Below, piece after piece: positions 1-8,990 of a stretch of DNA of 64,000 nt. Position 1 is the stretch's first letter. The number at the start of each line of letters is the position of its first letter. The translations under genes and the position numbers were made by a program. The notes below the pieces were generated by a model. The model was not told where the DNA came from. It ran no database searches and worked only from the letters and a program-made list of their open reading frames with translations. The stretch spans positions 62,001 through 126,000 of the forward strand of contig NZ_KB906262.1 of the NCBI RefSeq assembly GCF_000381265.1, written 5' to 3'. Source of the DNA: Curvibacter lanceolatus ATCC 14669. GTDB lineage: Bacteria > Pseudomonadota > Gammaproteobacteria > Burkholderiales > Burkholderiaceae_C.

Positions 1-1686
1 GGTGGCATCCACGGCCAGCCGAAAGCGCGCCGTGGCCTGGCGCAGTCGTCCCTGCTGCAGGTCCATCAGGCCCTCGGTCGACTCGGTGTACATGCGGTGG
101 AAGGTGCTGGCGCCACCCTGCTCGCGCCGCGCCGCATCCAGCAGTTGCTGCGCCTCGCCCGGGTCGCCCATCACCGACAGGATGTGGGCCATGGCATTGA
201 GCAGGGTGCTGTCGGCAAAGGGCAGTCCGGTGGGCAGGCGCTTCAGGCTGTCGCGCCCGATCGCCAGGGCCTGCTCGCTCTGGTCCTGCATGGCCAGCAG
301 CATGGGGCGCATGCAGGCGGCCTGGGCCAGCACCTGCGGGTCGTTCGGGTGGCGCAGCAGGGCCTGCTCCAGCTGTTCGCCCGCCGCCCAGGGCCCGCGG
401 GTGAAGCAGGTGGCCCACAGCGCCACCATCTCCAGCGCCGGGCGCTGGTGCAGCAGCGGGGCGGGCACGGCGTCAAACCAGCGCGCCAGCAGGCGCATGC
501 GCCCGGCGCGCAGAAACGACTCGGCATGCTGGTCCAGCAGGCTCAGCGCCAGCGGGTGGTCACCGCCCTCGATGGCGTGGTCGATGGCGGGCACGGGGCG
601 GCCCTGGGCCTCGTACCAGCCCGCGGCCGCCAGGTGCAGCCGCGCCACTTCGTCGGGCCACTCGCGCTGCAGCTCCTTGCGCAGGTAGTCGGCAAACAGG
701 CTGTGGTAGCGCCAGGTGCGCTGCTCGCTGGACACCGGGGTCAGAAACAGGTGGGCCTCATCGAGCCGGGCCAGCAGGCGCTGGCAGTCGGCTCGGGGCA
801 TCAGGGCCGCGCACACCTCGGCATCGAGCTGGCGCAGGATGCTGCTGCGCAGCAGAAAGTTGCGCACCTCGGGTGGTTGTTGCTGCAGCACGTCTTCGGC
901 CAGGTAGTCGGCCACCGCCCGGTCAGAGCCCGAAAAGCGCGCCACGAACTGTTCCACCGCCTGCGCCTGCTGGCCCTGCCGTTCCAGCGCCAGCGAGGCC
1001 AGCCACAGCGCAGCAATCCAGCCCTCGGTCTTTTCGTGCAGCCGGTACAGCAGGTCGGCCCCCAGCCCCTGCGGCAGGCTGCGTGCCAGAAAGGCGGCCG
1101 TGTCGTCCAGGCTGAAGCGCAGGCGCTCGGCATCCACCTCGATCAGCTTGCCACGCGCCCGCAGCCGCCCCAGGCCCAGGGCCGGCAGGCTGCGCGAGCC
1201 CAGCACCAGGTGGCCGCGCCGCGGCAACTGTTCGATGATCTCGCGCACCAGGCCCAGCACGGCAGGCTCGTGCACCGCCTCGAAGTCGTCCAGAAACAGG
1301 GCAAAGGGCTCGTCAAACAAGGCCAGTGCGCGCAGCGCGTCGAGTGTCGAACCCGCACCGGCCGCGGTGGCGCCCAGGCGCTGGATCGCCTCGTCCAGCC
1401 CGCCCAGAAAGCGCGACACGTCGTTGTCGGAGCGGTCCAGCGTGAGCCAGGCCGTGCTCACGCCCTGGGCCTCGAACCGCGCCTGGGCCTGCACCATGGC
1501 CGTGGTCTTGCCAAAGCCGGCCGGGGCGCGCACCAGCACCAGCTGGCCTGCCCCTTCGGTGATCCTTTGGCACAGGCCCTCGCGCACCACCTGGGTGGCG
1601 GTGGGGGCGGGCGGGTTCAGCTTGGTCTCGAAGCCGCGCGCGGGTGGGCCGGGCTCGGTGGGCGGGGCGACGGAGGCAGCATCCAT
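1..1686 (-). CDS. MalT-like LuxR-family (LAL) transcriptional regulator, 3' end outside window
   Basis: An open minus-strand frame runs without a stop from an ATG at 1686 to the window edge, giving 562 visible residues. Near the N-terminus it reads KLNPPAPTATQVVREGL, then a P-loop (APAGFGKTT, about residues 54-62), then an LFLDDFEAV Walker B-like stretch. This is the STAND ATPase start typical of MalT/AcoK-type regulators. The rest is an alpha-helical, TPR-like region. The LuxR HTH expected at the C-terminus would lie beyond position 1 and is not seen. The gene is divergent from the SDR-thiolase-Liv operon, so it is the obvious candidate regulator of that operon, probably responding to a small ligand; that is inference. 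No good Shine-Dalgarno precedes the ATG. A heptamer tandem repeat lies 18-53 bp upstream of the start. Confidence 0.85.
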   Translation of the reverse strand, partial: MDAASVAPPTEPGPPARGFETKLNPPAPTATQVVREGLCQRITEGAGQLVLVRAPAGFGKTTAMVQAQARFEAQGVSTAWLTLDRSDNDVSRFLGGLDEAIQRLGATAAGAGSTLDALRALALFDEPFALFLDDFEAVHEPAVLGLVREIIEQLPRRGHLVLGSRSLPALGLGRLRARGKLIEVDAERLRFSLDDTAAFLARSLPQGLGADLLYRLHEKTEGWIAALWLASLALERQGQQAQAVEQFVARFSGSDRAVADYLAEDVLQQQPPEVRNFLLRSSILRQLDAEVCAALMPRADCQRLLARLDEAHLFLTPVSSEQRTWRYHSLFADYLRKELQREWPDEVARLHLAAAGWYEAQGRPVPAIDHAIEGGDHPLALSLLDQHAESFLRAGRMRLLARWFDAVPAPLLHQRPALEMVALWATCFTRGPWAAGEQLEQALLRHPNDPQVLAQAACMRPMLLAMQDQSEQALAIGRDSLKRLPTGLPFADSTLLNAMAHILSVMGDPGEAQQLLDAARREQGGASTFHRMYTESTEGLMDLQQGRLRQATARFRLAVDAT

Positions 1687-1703
1687 GGCTTGTATCTGGT
1701 GGA

Positions 1704-1739
1704 CGTGGGGGCGTGGGGCGTGGGGCGTGGGGCGTGGGG
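1704..1739. repeat. Heptanucleotide tandem repeat (CGTGGGG)n in the regulator promoter region
   Basis: Four perfect tandem copies of CGTGGGG lie at 1712-1739, and a fifth at 1704-1710 is separated by a single G. The array sits in the 233-bp gap between the divergent regulator and SDR genes, just upstream of the regulator start. Simple repeats of this kind can change copy number by slippage; whether this one does is unknown. Confidence 0.8.
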
Positions 1740-1830
1740 CATTCTGCGACACAAGTCCAGACGCGCGAGTCACCTCGGTGGCGCCGGGTGCCTTGCGCGT
1801 CAACCCGGCCCGCCAACCCCTCTCGCTATT

Positions 1831-1846
1831 TCGTCGCTTCGGACGA
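1831..1846. promoter_or_regulatory. Palindromic operator candidate, TCGTC-N6-GACGA, copy 1
   Basis: TCGTC-GCTTCG-GACGA lies in the divergent promoter gap, ending 74 bp before the SDR start. The same 5-6-5 palindrome recurs at 2723, 20161 and 23979, each time in front of a gene that fits the acyl-CoA/Liv group. The binding protein is not identified; the divergent LuxR-type regulator or an unlinked TetR-type repressor are candidates. Confidence 0.6.
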
Positions 1847-1919
1847 TGCATCGGTGTCGCTGGATTTCTAGACTCGTCTTGCATCACAACCCCACGCATC
1901 CCCGTCCAGGAGCCCCACC

Positions 1920-2702
<783 letters not shown>

Positions 2703-2722
2703 GGCCCCGCACCCCCGCAATA

Positions 2723-2738
2723 TCGTCTGTTCCGACGA
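2723..2738. promoter_or_regulatory. Palindromic operator candidate, TCGTC-N6-GACGA, copy 2
   Basis: TCGTC-TGTTCC-GACGA lies in the 102-bp gap between the SDR and thiolase genes, 67 bp before the thiolase start. Its wider context (CAATATCGTC, then GTTCCGACGA) is nearly identical to the copy at 20161. A site here suggests the thiolase-Liv segment has its own promoter. Confidence 0.6.
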
Positions 2739-2804
2739 CGCCCCAGCGTGTCGGGTGGGCGAACAATCCAGCCATCTGATCTCTTTTTGACGAGGAAGCC
2801 CGCC

Positions 2805-3995
2805 ATGACCGAAGCCTATGTGGTTGCCGCTGTTCGCACTGCCGGAGGGCGCCGGGGCGGGCGTCTGGCCGGTTGGCACCCGGTGGAGCTCGCGGCCCAG
2901 GTCATCGATGCCGTGCTGGACCGCACCGGCATGGACCCGGCGCTGGTGGACGATGTGTTCCTGGGCTGCGTCAGCCAGGTGGGCGAGCAGTCGACCAATG
3001 TGGCGCGCAATGCGGTGCTGGCCTCGCGCCTGCCTGAGGCGGTGCCGGGCACCTCGATCGACCGGCAGTGCGGCTCTTCGCAGCAGGCCCTGCACTTTGC
3101 GGCCCAGGCCGTGATGTCGGGCGCGCAGGACATCGTGCTGGCCGGCGGCGTCGAGTCCATGACCCGGGTGCCGATGTTCAGCCCCTCGGCCCTGGCGCAG
3201 AAGGCCGGTCTGGGCTTCTACCAGAGCGAGAGCGTGAACCGCCGCTACCACGACGTGGTGTTCAGCCAGTTCACCGGTGCCGAGATGATGGCGCGCAAGT
3301 ACGGCCTGGGCAAAGACGCGCTCGACCAGTTTGCCCTGCTGAGCCACCAGCGCGCCATCGCGGCCACCGAGGCCGGCGCCTTTGCCGACGAGATCGTGCC
3401 GGTGCCCGTGCGGCGCGCCGATGGTAGCCAGGGTGGCAGCCAAGATGGCGGCCTGCACAGCGTGGATGAAGGCATCCGCTTCGATGCCACGCTGGCTGGC
3501 ATCCAGGGCGTCAAATTGCTGCAGGAGGGCGGGGTGATCAGCGCGGCCAATGCCAGCCAGGTGTGCGATGGCGCCACCGCCGCGCTGGTGGTCAACGAGC
3601 GCGGCCTCAAGGCCCTGGGCCTGCAACCTCTGGCCCGCGTCCACCACATGAGCGTGCTGGGCCACGATCCGGTGATCATGCTGGAGGCCCCGATTCCGGC
3701 CACCGAGCGGGCCCTGCGCAAGGCTGGCCTGAACATCGCCGACATCGATCTGTACGAGGTCAACGAGGCCTTTGCCTCGGTGCCGCTGGCCTGGCTGAAA
3801 GCCCTGGGCGCCGACCCCGAACGCCTGAACGTGCACGGCGGGGCCATTGCCCTGGGCCACCCGCTGGGTGCTTCGGGCACCAAGCTCATGAGCACCCTGA
3901 TCCATGCCCTCAAGCGGCGCGGCGGACGCTACGGTCTGCAGACCATGTGCGAGGGCGGCGGCATGGCCAACGTCACCATCATCGAACGGCTCTGA
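2805..3995 (+). CDS. Acetyl-CoA acetyltransferase / 3-ketoacyl-CoA thiolase
   Basis: A 396-residue thiolase II-type enzyme. It has the nucleophilic Cys in DRQCGSSQQAL (about residue 89), the C-terminal His in GGAIALGHPLGASG, and the second Cys in CEGGGMANV. It catalyses thiolytic cleavage of 3-ketoacyl-CoA, or condensation of two acetyl-CoA. The start at 2805 is chosen because GAGGAA lies about 9 bp upstream and MTEAYVV is the usual thiolase N-terminus; the ATG at 2748 would add a non-homologous leader. It acts after the upstream SDR in a beta-oxidation-like sequence. Confidence 0.9.
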   Translation: MTEAYVVAAVRTAGGRRGGRLAGWHPVELAAQVIDAVLDRTGMDPALVDDVFLGCVSQVGEQSTNVARNAVLASRLPEAVPGTSIDRQCGSSQQALHFAAQAVMSGAQDIVLAGGVESMTRVPMFSPSALAQKAGLGFYQSESVNRRYHDVVFSQFTGAEMMARKYGLGKDALDQFALLSHQRAIAATEAGAFADEIVPVPVRRADGSQGGSQDGGLHSVDEGIRFDATLAGIQGVKLLQEGGVISAANASQVCDGATAALVVNERGLKALGLQPLARVHHMSVLGHDPVIMLEAPIPATERALRKAGLNIADIDLYEVNEAFASVPLAWLKALGADPERLNVHGGAIALGHPLGASGTKLMSTLIHALKRRGGRYGLQTMCEGGGMANVTIIERL

Positions 3996-4002
3996 GCCCG
4001 GC

Positions 4003-4803
4003 ATGAGCACCGGCCAGCCCCTGTTGTCTGTCGAAGACGTCACGGTGCGCTTTGGCGGCATCGTGGCGCTCGATGGTGTGTCCTTCGAGGTGCGGCGCGG
4101 CGAGATCTGCGCCCTGATCGGCCCCAATGGCGCCGGCAAGAGCACCTTGTTCAACTGCCTGTCGCGCCTGTACGAATGCAGCGCCGGGCGCATCTGTTTC
4201 GAGGGCCAGCCGCTGGCCGCGCTGCCGCGGCACCGCATGGCGCGCCTGGGCATCGGGCGCACCTTCCAGAACCTGGCCCTGTTCCGCAGCATGACGGTGC
4301 GCGACAACGTGCTGCTGGGCTGCCACAGCCGGTATCACGCGGGCCTTTGGCGCAATGCGCTGCGCCTGCCCGGCGTGGCCGCGCTGGAGGCGCGGGCGCA
4401 CGAGCGGGCCCAGCAGCTGATCGACTTCGTGCAATTGGGCGACGACGCCGAACGCCCTGTGGCCGATCTGCCCTTCGGCACGCAAAAGCGGGTCGAGCTG
4501 GCGCGCGCCCTGGCGGCCGAGCCCCAGTTGCTGCTGCTGGACGAGCCGGCCTGCGGCCTCAACCACCAAGAACTGCAAGGCCTGGGCGAGCTGATCCGCG
4601 ACATCCGCGACCGCCTGGGCGTGACCGTGCTGCTGGTCGAGCACCACATGGGCCTGGTGATGGGCCTGTCTGACCGGGTGGTGGCGCTGAACTTCGGCAA
4701 GAAGATCGCCGAGGGCCGGCCGGCCGAAGTGCGCCAGCATCCCGAGGTGATCCGCGCCTACCTGGGCGACGAACTCGAAGACACCCCGCAGGAGGCCGCA
4801 TGA
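4003..4803 (+). CDS. livG: Branched-chain amino acid-type ABC transporter ATP-binding protein LivG
   Basis: A 266-residue ABC ATPase. It has Walker A GPNGAGKST, the LivG-type degenerate signature LPFGTQKRVELARAL, Walker B LLLLDEPACGL, and switch His in VEHHMGLVM. It energises a HAAT-family uptake system together with LivF, LivH and LivM downstream. The start is 8 bp after the thiolase stop. Overlap of its stop with the livF start (ATGA) indicates translational coupling. In this catabolic context the cargo is more likely an organic acid taken up for CoA activation than an amino acid; that is inference. Confidence 0.92.
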   Translation: MSTGQPLLSVEDVTVRFGGIVALDGVSFEVRRGEICALIGPNGAGKSTLFNCLSRLYECSAGRICFEGQPLAALPRHRMARLGIGRTFQNLALFRSMTVRDNVLLGCHSRYHAGLWRNALRLPGVAALEARAHERAQQLIDFVQLGDDAERPVADLPFGTQKRVELARALAAEPQLLLLDEPACGLNHQELQGLGELIRDIRDRLGVTVLLVEHHMGLVMGLSDRVVALNFGKKIAEGRPAEVRQHPEVIRAYLGDELEDTPQEAA

Positions 4804-5540
4804 GACCCCCAGCCGCCGCCGCAGGCGCCCCCTTGCTCCAGGTGCGTGGGCTGCACGCCCGCTACGGCAACACCCCGGTGCTGCATGGCCTGGATCTGGA
4901 CCTGCCGCAGGGCCAGGTGACGGCGCTGCTGGGTGCCAACGGCGCCGGCAAGACCACCACCTTGCGCGCCCTGTGTCGCTTGTCGGTGCAGACCACAGGG
5001 CAGGTGGTGTTGGGCGGCCAGGCCATCGAGACCTGCAGCACCGAGCAGATCGCGCGCCTGGGCGTGGGGCACGTGCCCGATGGTCGTGGCACCTTCCTGG
5101 GCCTGAGCACCGAGGAGAACCTGCGCCTGGGCAGCCATGCCCGTGCCAGCCAGCAGGGCGCCGAGGCCGACATGGAGCGCATCTACGGCTACTTTCCGCG
5201 CCTGCATGAGCGGGCCCGGCAGCAGGCCGGCACCCTGTCGGGGGGCGAGCAGCAGATGCTGGCCATCGGCCGCGCCCTGATGGGCCGCCCGCGCCTGCTC
5301 TTGCTTGACGAGCCTTCGTTCGGCCTGGCCCCGCTGGTGGTGAAAGACATCTTCTCGATCATGCGGCGCATCAACCAGGAAGAGGGCGTGACCATCCTGC
5401 TGGTCGAGCAGAACGCGCGCCTGGCCCTGGCCCTGGCCCACCAGGCCTACCTGCTGGAGACCGGTCGCGTGGTGCTGTCGGGCAGTGCGGCCGAGCTGCG
5501 CAGCAACCCGGCCGTGCAGCGCGCCTACCTGGGCGAATGA
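4800..5540 (+). CDS. livF: Branched-chain amino acid-type ABC transporter ATP-binding protein LivF
   Basis: A 246-residue ABC ATPase with Walker A GANGAGKTT, a canonical signature LSGGEQQMLAIGRAL, Walker B LLLLDEPSFGL and a His-loop region LVEQNARLAL. The protein ends with the usual LivF motif AYLGE. It overlaps livG by 4 bp and is followed by livH after 13 bp, so livG-F-H-M form one transcript. Confidence 0.92.
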   Translation: MRPPAAAAGAPLLQVRGLHARYGNTPVLHGLDLDLPQGQVTALLGANGAGKTTTLRALCRLSVQTTGQVVLGGQAIETCSTEQIARLGVGHVPDGRGTFLGLSTEENLRLGSHARASQQGAEADMERIYGYFPRLHERARQQAGTLSGGEQQMLAIGRALMGRPRLLLLDEPSFGLAPLVVKDIFSIMRRINQEEGVTILLVEQNARLALALAHQAYLLETGRVVLSGSAAELRSNPAVQRAYLGE

Positions 5541-5553
5541 GGCGAGGCCCCCC

Positions 5554-6426
5554 ATGAATGAATTCCTGCACCAGTTGCTGGCCGGCCTGGCCACCGGGGG
5601 CATTTACGCCAGCGTGGCGCTGGCCCTGGTGATGATCTACCAGGCCACCCACCACATCAATTTCGCCCAGGGCGAGATGGCCATGTTCTCCACCTTCGTG
5701 GCCTGGGCGCTGATCGACGCGGGCCTGCCCTACTGGGGGGCTTTCGCGCTCACGGTGCTGCTGTCGTTTGTTGTGGCCGCAGCGGTCGAGTTCGTGGTCA
5801 TCCGGCCCATGCACCGGGCGCCCGAGCTGTCGGTGGTGGTGGTCTTCATCGGCCTGCTGGTGATCTTTCACAGCCTGGCGGGCTGGTTGTTCGGCTACAC
5901 CATCAAGCCCTTCCCAAGCCCGTTTCCGCGCGATGCCTGGTACGGCTCCACCCTGATGTCGGCGCACGAGGTGGGCGCCATCGTGGTGGCCTTGCTGATG
6001 GTGGCGCTGCTGTTCGGCCTGTTCCGCTTCACCCGGGTGGGGCTGGCGCTGCGCGCCGCGGCGCAGAACCCGGTGTCGTCGCGCCTGGTGGGCATTTCGG
6101 TCGGCCGCATGCTGATGCTGGGTTGGGGCCTGGCCGGCGCCATCGGTGCCGTGGCCGGCATGATGGTGGCGCCGGTGGTGTTCCTCGACCCCAACATGAT
6201 GACGGGGGTGCTGCTGTATGCCTTCGCCGGGGCCCTGATCGGGGGCATCGACAGCCCCGTGGGCGCCGTGCTGGGCGGCTTCATCGTCGGCGTGCTGGAG
6301 AACCTGATCGGCACCTACGTGGTGGGCACCGAGCTCAAGCTGTCGGTGGCCCTGGCCCTGATCATCGGCGTGCTCATCGTGCGGCCCCAGGGCCTGCTGG
6401 GGCGGCGCCTTGTCACCCGTGTCTGA
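5554..6426 (+). CDS. livH: Branched-chain amino acid-type ABC transporter permease LivH
   Basis: A 290-residue inner-membrane permease, hydrophobic throughout with about eight predicted helices. It contains the LivH hallmarks GGIYASVALALVMIYQATHH and NFAQGEMAMF and, toward the C-terminus, GALIGGIDSPVGAVLGGFI. The start at 5554 (MNEFLHQLLAGLATGG) is preferred over the ATG at 5485, which lies inside livF. It forms the membrane pore with LivM. Confidence 0.92.
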   Translation: MNEFLHQLLAGLATGGIYASVALALVMIYQATHHINFAQGEMAMFSTFVAWALIDAGLPYWGAFALTVLLSFVVAAAVEFVVIRPMHRAPELSVVVVFIGLLVIFHSLAGWLFGYTIKPFPSPFPRDAWYGSTLMSAHEVGAIVVALLMVALLFGLFRFTRVGLALRAAAQNPVSSRLVGISVGRMLMLGWGLAGAIGAVAGMMVAPVVFLDPNMMTGVLLYAFAGALIGGIDSPVGAVLGGFIVGVLENLIGTYVVGTELKLSVALALIIGVLIVRPQGLLGRRLVTRV

Positions 6427-6435
6427 AAGACCCCC

Positions 6436-7410
6436 ATGCTGAATGCGCCCAGCCCATCCGGATTTTTTCACTCACGCTGGCTGTGGCTGGCCACCCTGGC
6501 GCCGGCCCTGAGCCTGCTCTTTGTGCTCAAGGGCTACCAGCTGTTCCAGGCCACCATGGTGCTGTCGTATGCCATGGCCTTGCTGGGCCTGAACATCCTC
6601 ACCGGCTACAACGGTCAGATCTCGCTGGGTCATGGGGCCTTCTTCGCGCTGGGGGCGTATGCCGCCGGGGCGCTGATGGAGCACGCGGGCCTGCCGTACT
6701 GGGCCACCGTGCCCGCGGCCTTCTGTGTCTGCGGTGGGGCCGGCTACCTGTTCGGCCGCCCCGCGCTCAAGCTCGAAGGCCTGTACCTGGCCCTGGCCAC
6801 GTTCGCGCTGGGCCTGGCCATGCCCCAGCTGCTCAAGTACAAGCACCTGGAGGCCTGGACGGGTGGCGCCCAGGGCCTGGTGCTGATGAAGCCCGACGCG
6901 CCCTTCGGCCTGCCCCTGGACCCGGACCAATGGCTGTACCTGTTTGCGCTGGGCGTGGCGTTGCTGCTGTTCTGGCTGGCACACAACCTGCTGCGCGGCA
7001 GTTGGGGCAGGGCCTGGCGCGCCATCCGCGACCACGCCATGGCCGCCGAGGCCATGGGGGTGGACCGCAGCCATTGCAAGGCCACGGCCTTTGCGGTGTC
7101 GGCCGCCTACACCGGGGTGGGCGGGGCGCTGTCGGCGATTGCGGTGCAGTTCGTGTCACCGGATTCGTTCTCGCTGTTCCTGTCGATCTCCTTGCTGGTG
7201 GGCATCGTGGTCGGCGGGGTGGGCACCCTGTGGGGGGCCTTGTATGGCGCGCTGTTCATTTTGTTCGTGCCCAACCTGGCCGAGAAGGTCTCCAAGGCGG
7301 CGCCCTGGGCGGTCTATGGGGTGGTGCTGATTCTGCTGATGTTCGTGCTGCCGGGGGGCGTGGTGGGTGGGCTGCGCAAGCTCCAGGCCCTGGCGCGCCG
7401 CGCCCCTTGA
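6436..7410 (+). CDS. livM: Branched-chain amino acid-type ABC transporter permease LivM
   Basis: A 324-residue permease with the LivM signatures LNILTGYNGQISLGHGAFFALGAY and LVGIVVGGVGTLWGALYGALF split over multiple membrane helices. It starts 9 bp after livH. The stop codon lies inside the first unit of a three-unit, 10-bp tandem repeat. The matching periplasmic binding protein is not adjacent; the best candidate is at 20261. Confidence 0.92.
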   Translation: MLNAPSPSGFFHSRWLWLATLAPALSLLFVLKGYQLFQATMVLSYAMALLGLNILTGYNGQISLGHGAFFALGAYAAGALMEHAGLPYWATVPAAFCVCGGAGYLFGRPALKLEGLYLALATFALGLAMPQLLKYKHLEAWTGGAQGLVLMKPDAPFGLPLDPDQWLYLFALGVALLLFWLAHNLLRGSWGRAWRAIRDHAMAAEAMGVDRSHCKATAFAVSAAYTGVGGALSAIAVQFVSPDSFSLFLSISLLVGIVVGGVGTLWGALYGALFILFVPNLAEKVSKAAPWAVYGVVLILLMFVLPGGVVGGLRKLQALARRAP

Positions 7411-7430
7411 CGCCCCTTGACGCCCCTTGA
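7401..7430 (+). repeat. Three perfect tandem copies of CGCCCCTTGA across the livM stop
   Basis: CGCCCCTTGA is repeated exactly three times. The TGA of the first copy terminates livM, and the third copy runs directly into the GAGGAGGAG ribosome site of the enoyl-CoA hydratase gene. A 10-bp unit shifts frame, so expansion would not extend livM; it would only alter the spacing to the next gene. Confidence 0.9.
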
Positions 7431-7442
7431 GGAGGAGACCCC

Positions 7443-8252
7443 ATGACCCCGGACAACGATCCCGTGCTGGAAGAACGCCATGGCGAGGTGGCCGTGCTGC
7501 GGCTGAATCTGCCCCAGCGCCTGAACCCGCTCGCGCAGCCCCTGCAGCAGGCCCTGCGTGCGCATCTGGCCCGCCTGGCCGACGACCGCAGCGTGCGGGC
7601 CCTGGTGCTCACCGGGGTGGGCAAGGGCTTTTGTGTGGGCGCCGATCTGGGCAGCATGCAGGCGCCCCCCGCCGGCCAGAGCCTGGGCGAGCAGACCGCA
7701 GCCACCATGGAGGCCTTGTCCAACCGCCTGATCGAAGACCTGCGCCAGATGCCCTTCCCGGTGCTGAGCGCCGTCAATGGCCCCTGTGCGGGGGCTGGCG
7801 TGGGCCTGGCGCTGGCCGCTGACGTGGTACTGGTGGCGCGCTCGGCCTACTTCTACCTGCCCTTCATGCCGCGCCTGGGCATCGTGCCCGACCTGGGTTG
7901 CACCTGGTTCCTGGAGCGACTGCTGGGCCGCTCACGGGCGGTGGCCCTGTCGCTGCTGGGCGAGCGCTTGTCAGGCGAGCAGGCCGCGCAATGGGGCCTG
8001 GCCTGGGCCTGTGTGGACGATGCAGCGCTGGGCGAGCAGGCCTTGGCCCTGGCGCAGCGGCTGGCGCGTCTGCCGGCCCATGCGGCGCGCGAGATCCGCA
8101 GCGTGTACGAGCATGCCGCCCACCACAGCCTGAACGAGCAGATGCGCTACGAGGCCGAACGCCAGCGCGAACTGATCGACCGGCCCGAGTTTGCCGAAGG
8201 CGTGCAGGCCTTTCTGGCCAAGCGTGAGCCGGCGTTCGCCCCGCGCAGCTGA
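7443..8252 (+). CDS. Enoyl-CoA hydratase/isomerase family protein
   Basis: A 269-residue crotonase-fold protein. It shows the CoA-binding/oxyanion regions GVGKGFCVGADL (about residue 59) and NGPCAGAGVGLALAADVVL (about residue 115), then FMPRLGIVPDLGCTWFL, which fits the PaaG/EchA-type hydratases. It would hydrate a 2-enoyl-CoA to the 3-hydroxyacyl-CoA used by the SDR at 1920, giving the operon hydratase, dehydrogenase and thiolase. A strong GGAGGAG site precedes the ATG. It converges on kdpE. Confidence 0.88.
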   Translation: MTPDNDPVLEERHGEVAVLRLNLPQRLNPLAQPLQQALRAHLARLADDRSVRALVLTGVGKGFCVGADLGSMQAPPAGQSLGEQTAATMEALSNRLIEDLRQMPFPVLSAVNGPCAGAGVGLALAADVVLVARSAYFYLPFMPRLGIVPDLGCTWFLERLLGRSRAVALSLLGERLSGEQAAQWGLAWACVDDAALGEQALALAQRLARLPAHAAREIRSVYEHAAHHSLNEQMRYEAERQRELIDRPEFAEGVQAFLAKREPAFAPRS

Positions 8253-8253
8253 C

Positions 8254-8267
8254 AGCCCCTAGGGGCT
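8254..8267. other. 14-bp perfect palindrome between convergent genes
   Basis: AGCCCCT directly followed by AGGGGCT lies between the hydratase stop and the kdpE stop, touching the latter. With no loop and no T-run it is not a classical terminator, but its place between convergent genes suggests a role in 3'-end formation. Confidence 0.35.
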
Positions 8268-8980
8268 CAGCACTCGACCTGCAGCCGGTAGCCCACGGCG
8301 GTTTCGGTCAGCAAGTGGCGCGGTTGGGCCGGGTCGTGTTCGAGCTTTTGCCGCAGGTGGCCCATGTAGATGCGCAGGTAGTGGCTTTGCTCGGTGTGCG
8401 AGGCGCCCCACACCTCGCGCAGCAGTTGGCGGTGGGTGAGCACCCGGCCCGCGTGGGTGACCAGCACCGACAGCAGCCGGTATTCGATCGGGGTCAGGTG
8501 CACCAACTGACCATCGCGTCGCACCAGCCGGGCCACCCGGTCGATCTCCACGCCGCCGAAGCGGAACACCGGATCGGCGGCCTCACCGTGCTGGCCGGCC
8601 TCGGCCGGCAGGCCGCGCGGGCGGCGCAGGTTGGCACGCACCCGGGCCATCAGCTCGCCCACGCCGAAAGGTTTGGCCAGGTAGTCGTCGGCACCGGCAT
8701 CCAGCGCAGCGATCTTGTCGGCCTCGTCGCTGCGTGCCGACAGCACCACGATGGGCACCTGGCTCCAGCCACGCACATCGCGGATCAGCTCCAGCCCGTC
8801 GCCATCGGGCAGGCCCAGGTCCAGCACGATCAGGTCGGGTTTGCGCGTGCCCACCTCGATCAGCCCGCGGCGCAGGCCTTCGGCCTCGTGCACCCCCCAG
8901 CCTTCGGCTTCCAGGGCGGCGCGCACGAAGCGGCGGATCTGCGGCTCGTCTTCGATCAGGATGGCGGTGGGGCTGGGCAT
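8267..8980 (-). CDS. kdpE: Two-component response regulator KdpE
   Basis: A 237-residue OmpR-type regulator. The receiver domain (residues about 4-115) has the acidic pair EDE, the phospho-acceptor Asp in LIVLDLGLPDGDG and Lys in DYLAKPF. A winged-helix DNA-binding domain follows, ending GYRLQVEC. The start MPSPTAILIEDE at 8980 is where homology begins. It lies 10 bp downstream of kdpD, last in the kdp operon. KdpE activates kdpFABC at low potassium, and a matching repeat array lies at 16948-16999. Confidence 0.93.
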   Translation of the reverse strand: MPSPTAILIEDEPQIRRFVRAALEAEGWGVHEAEGLRRGLIEVGTRKPDLIVLDLGLPDGDGLELIRDVRGWSQVPIVVLSARSDEADKIAALDAGADDYLAKPFGVGELMARVRANLRRPRGLPAEAGQHGEAADPVFRFGGVEIDRVARLVRRDGQLVHLTPIEYRLLSVLVTHAGRVLTHRQLLREVWGASHTEQSHYLRIYMGHLRQKLEHDPAQPRHLLTETAVGYRLQVEC

Positions 8981-8990
8981 GGCAATCAGG

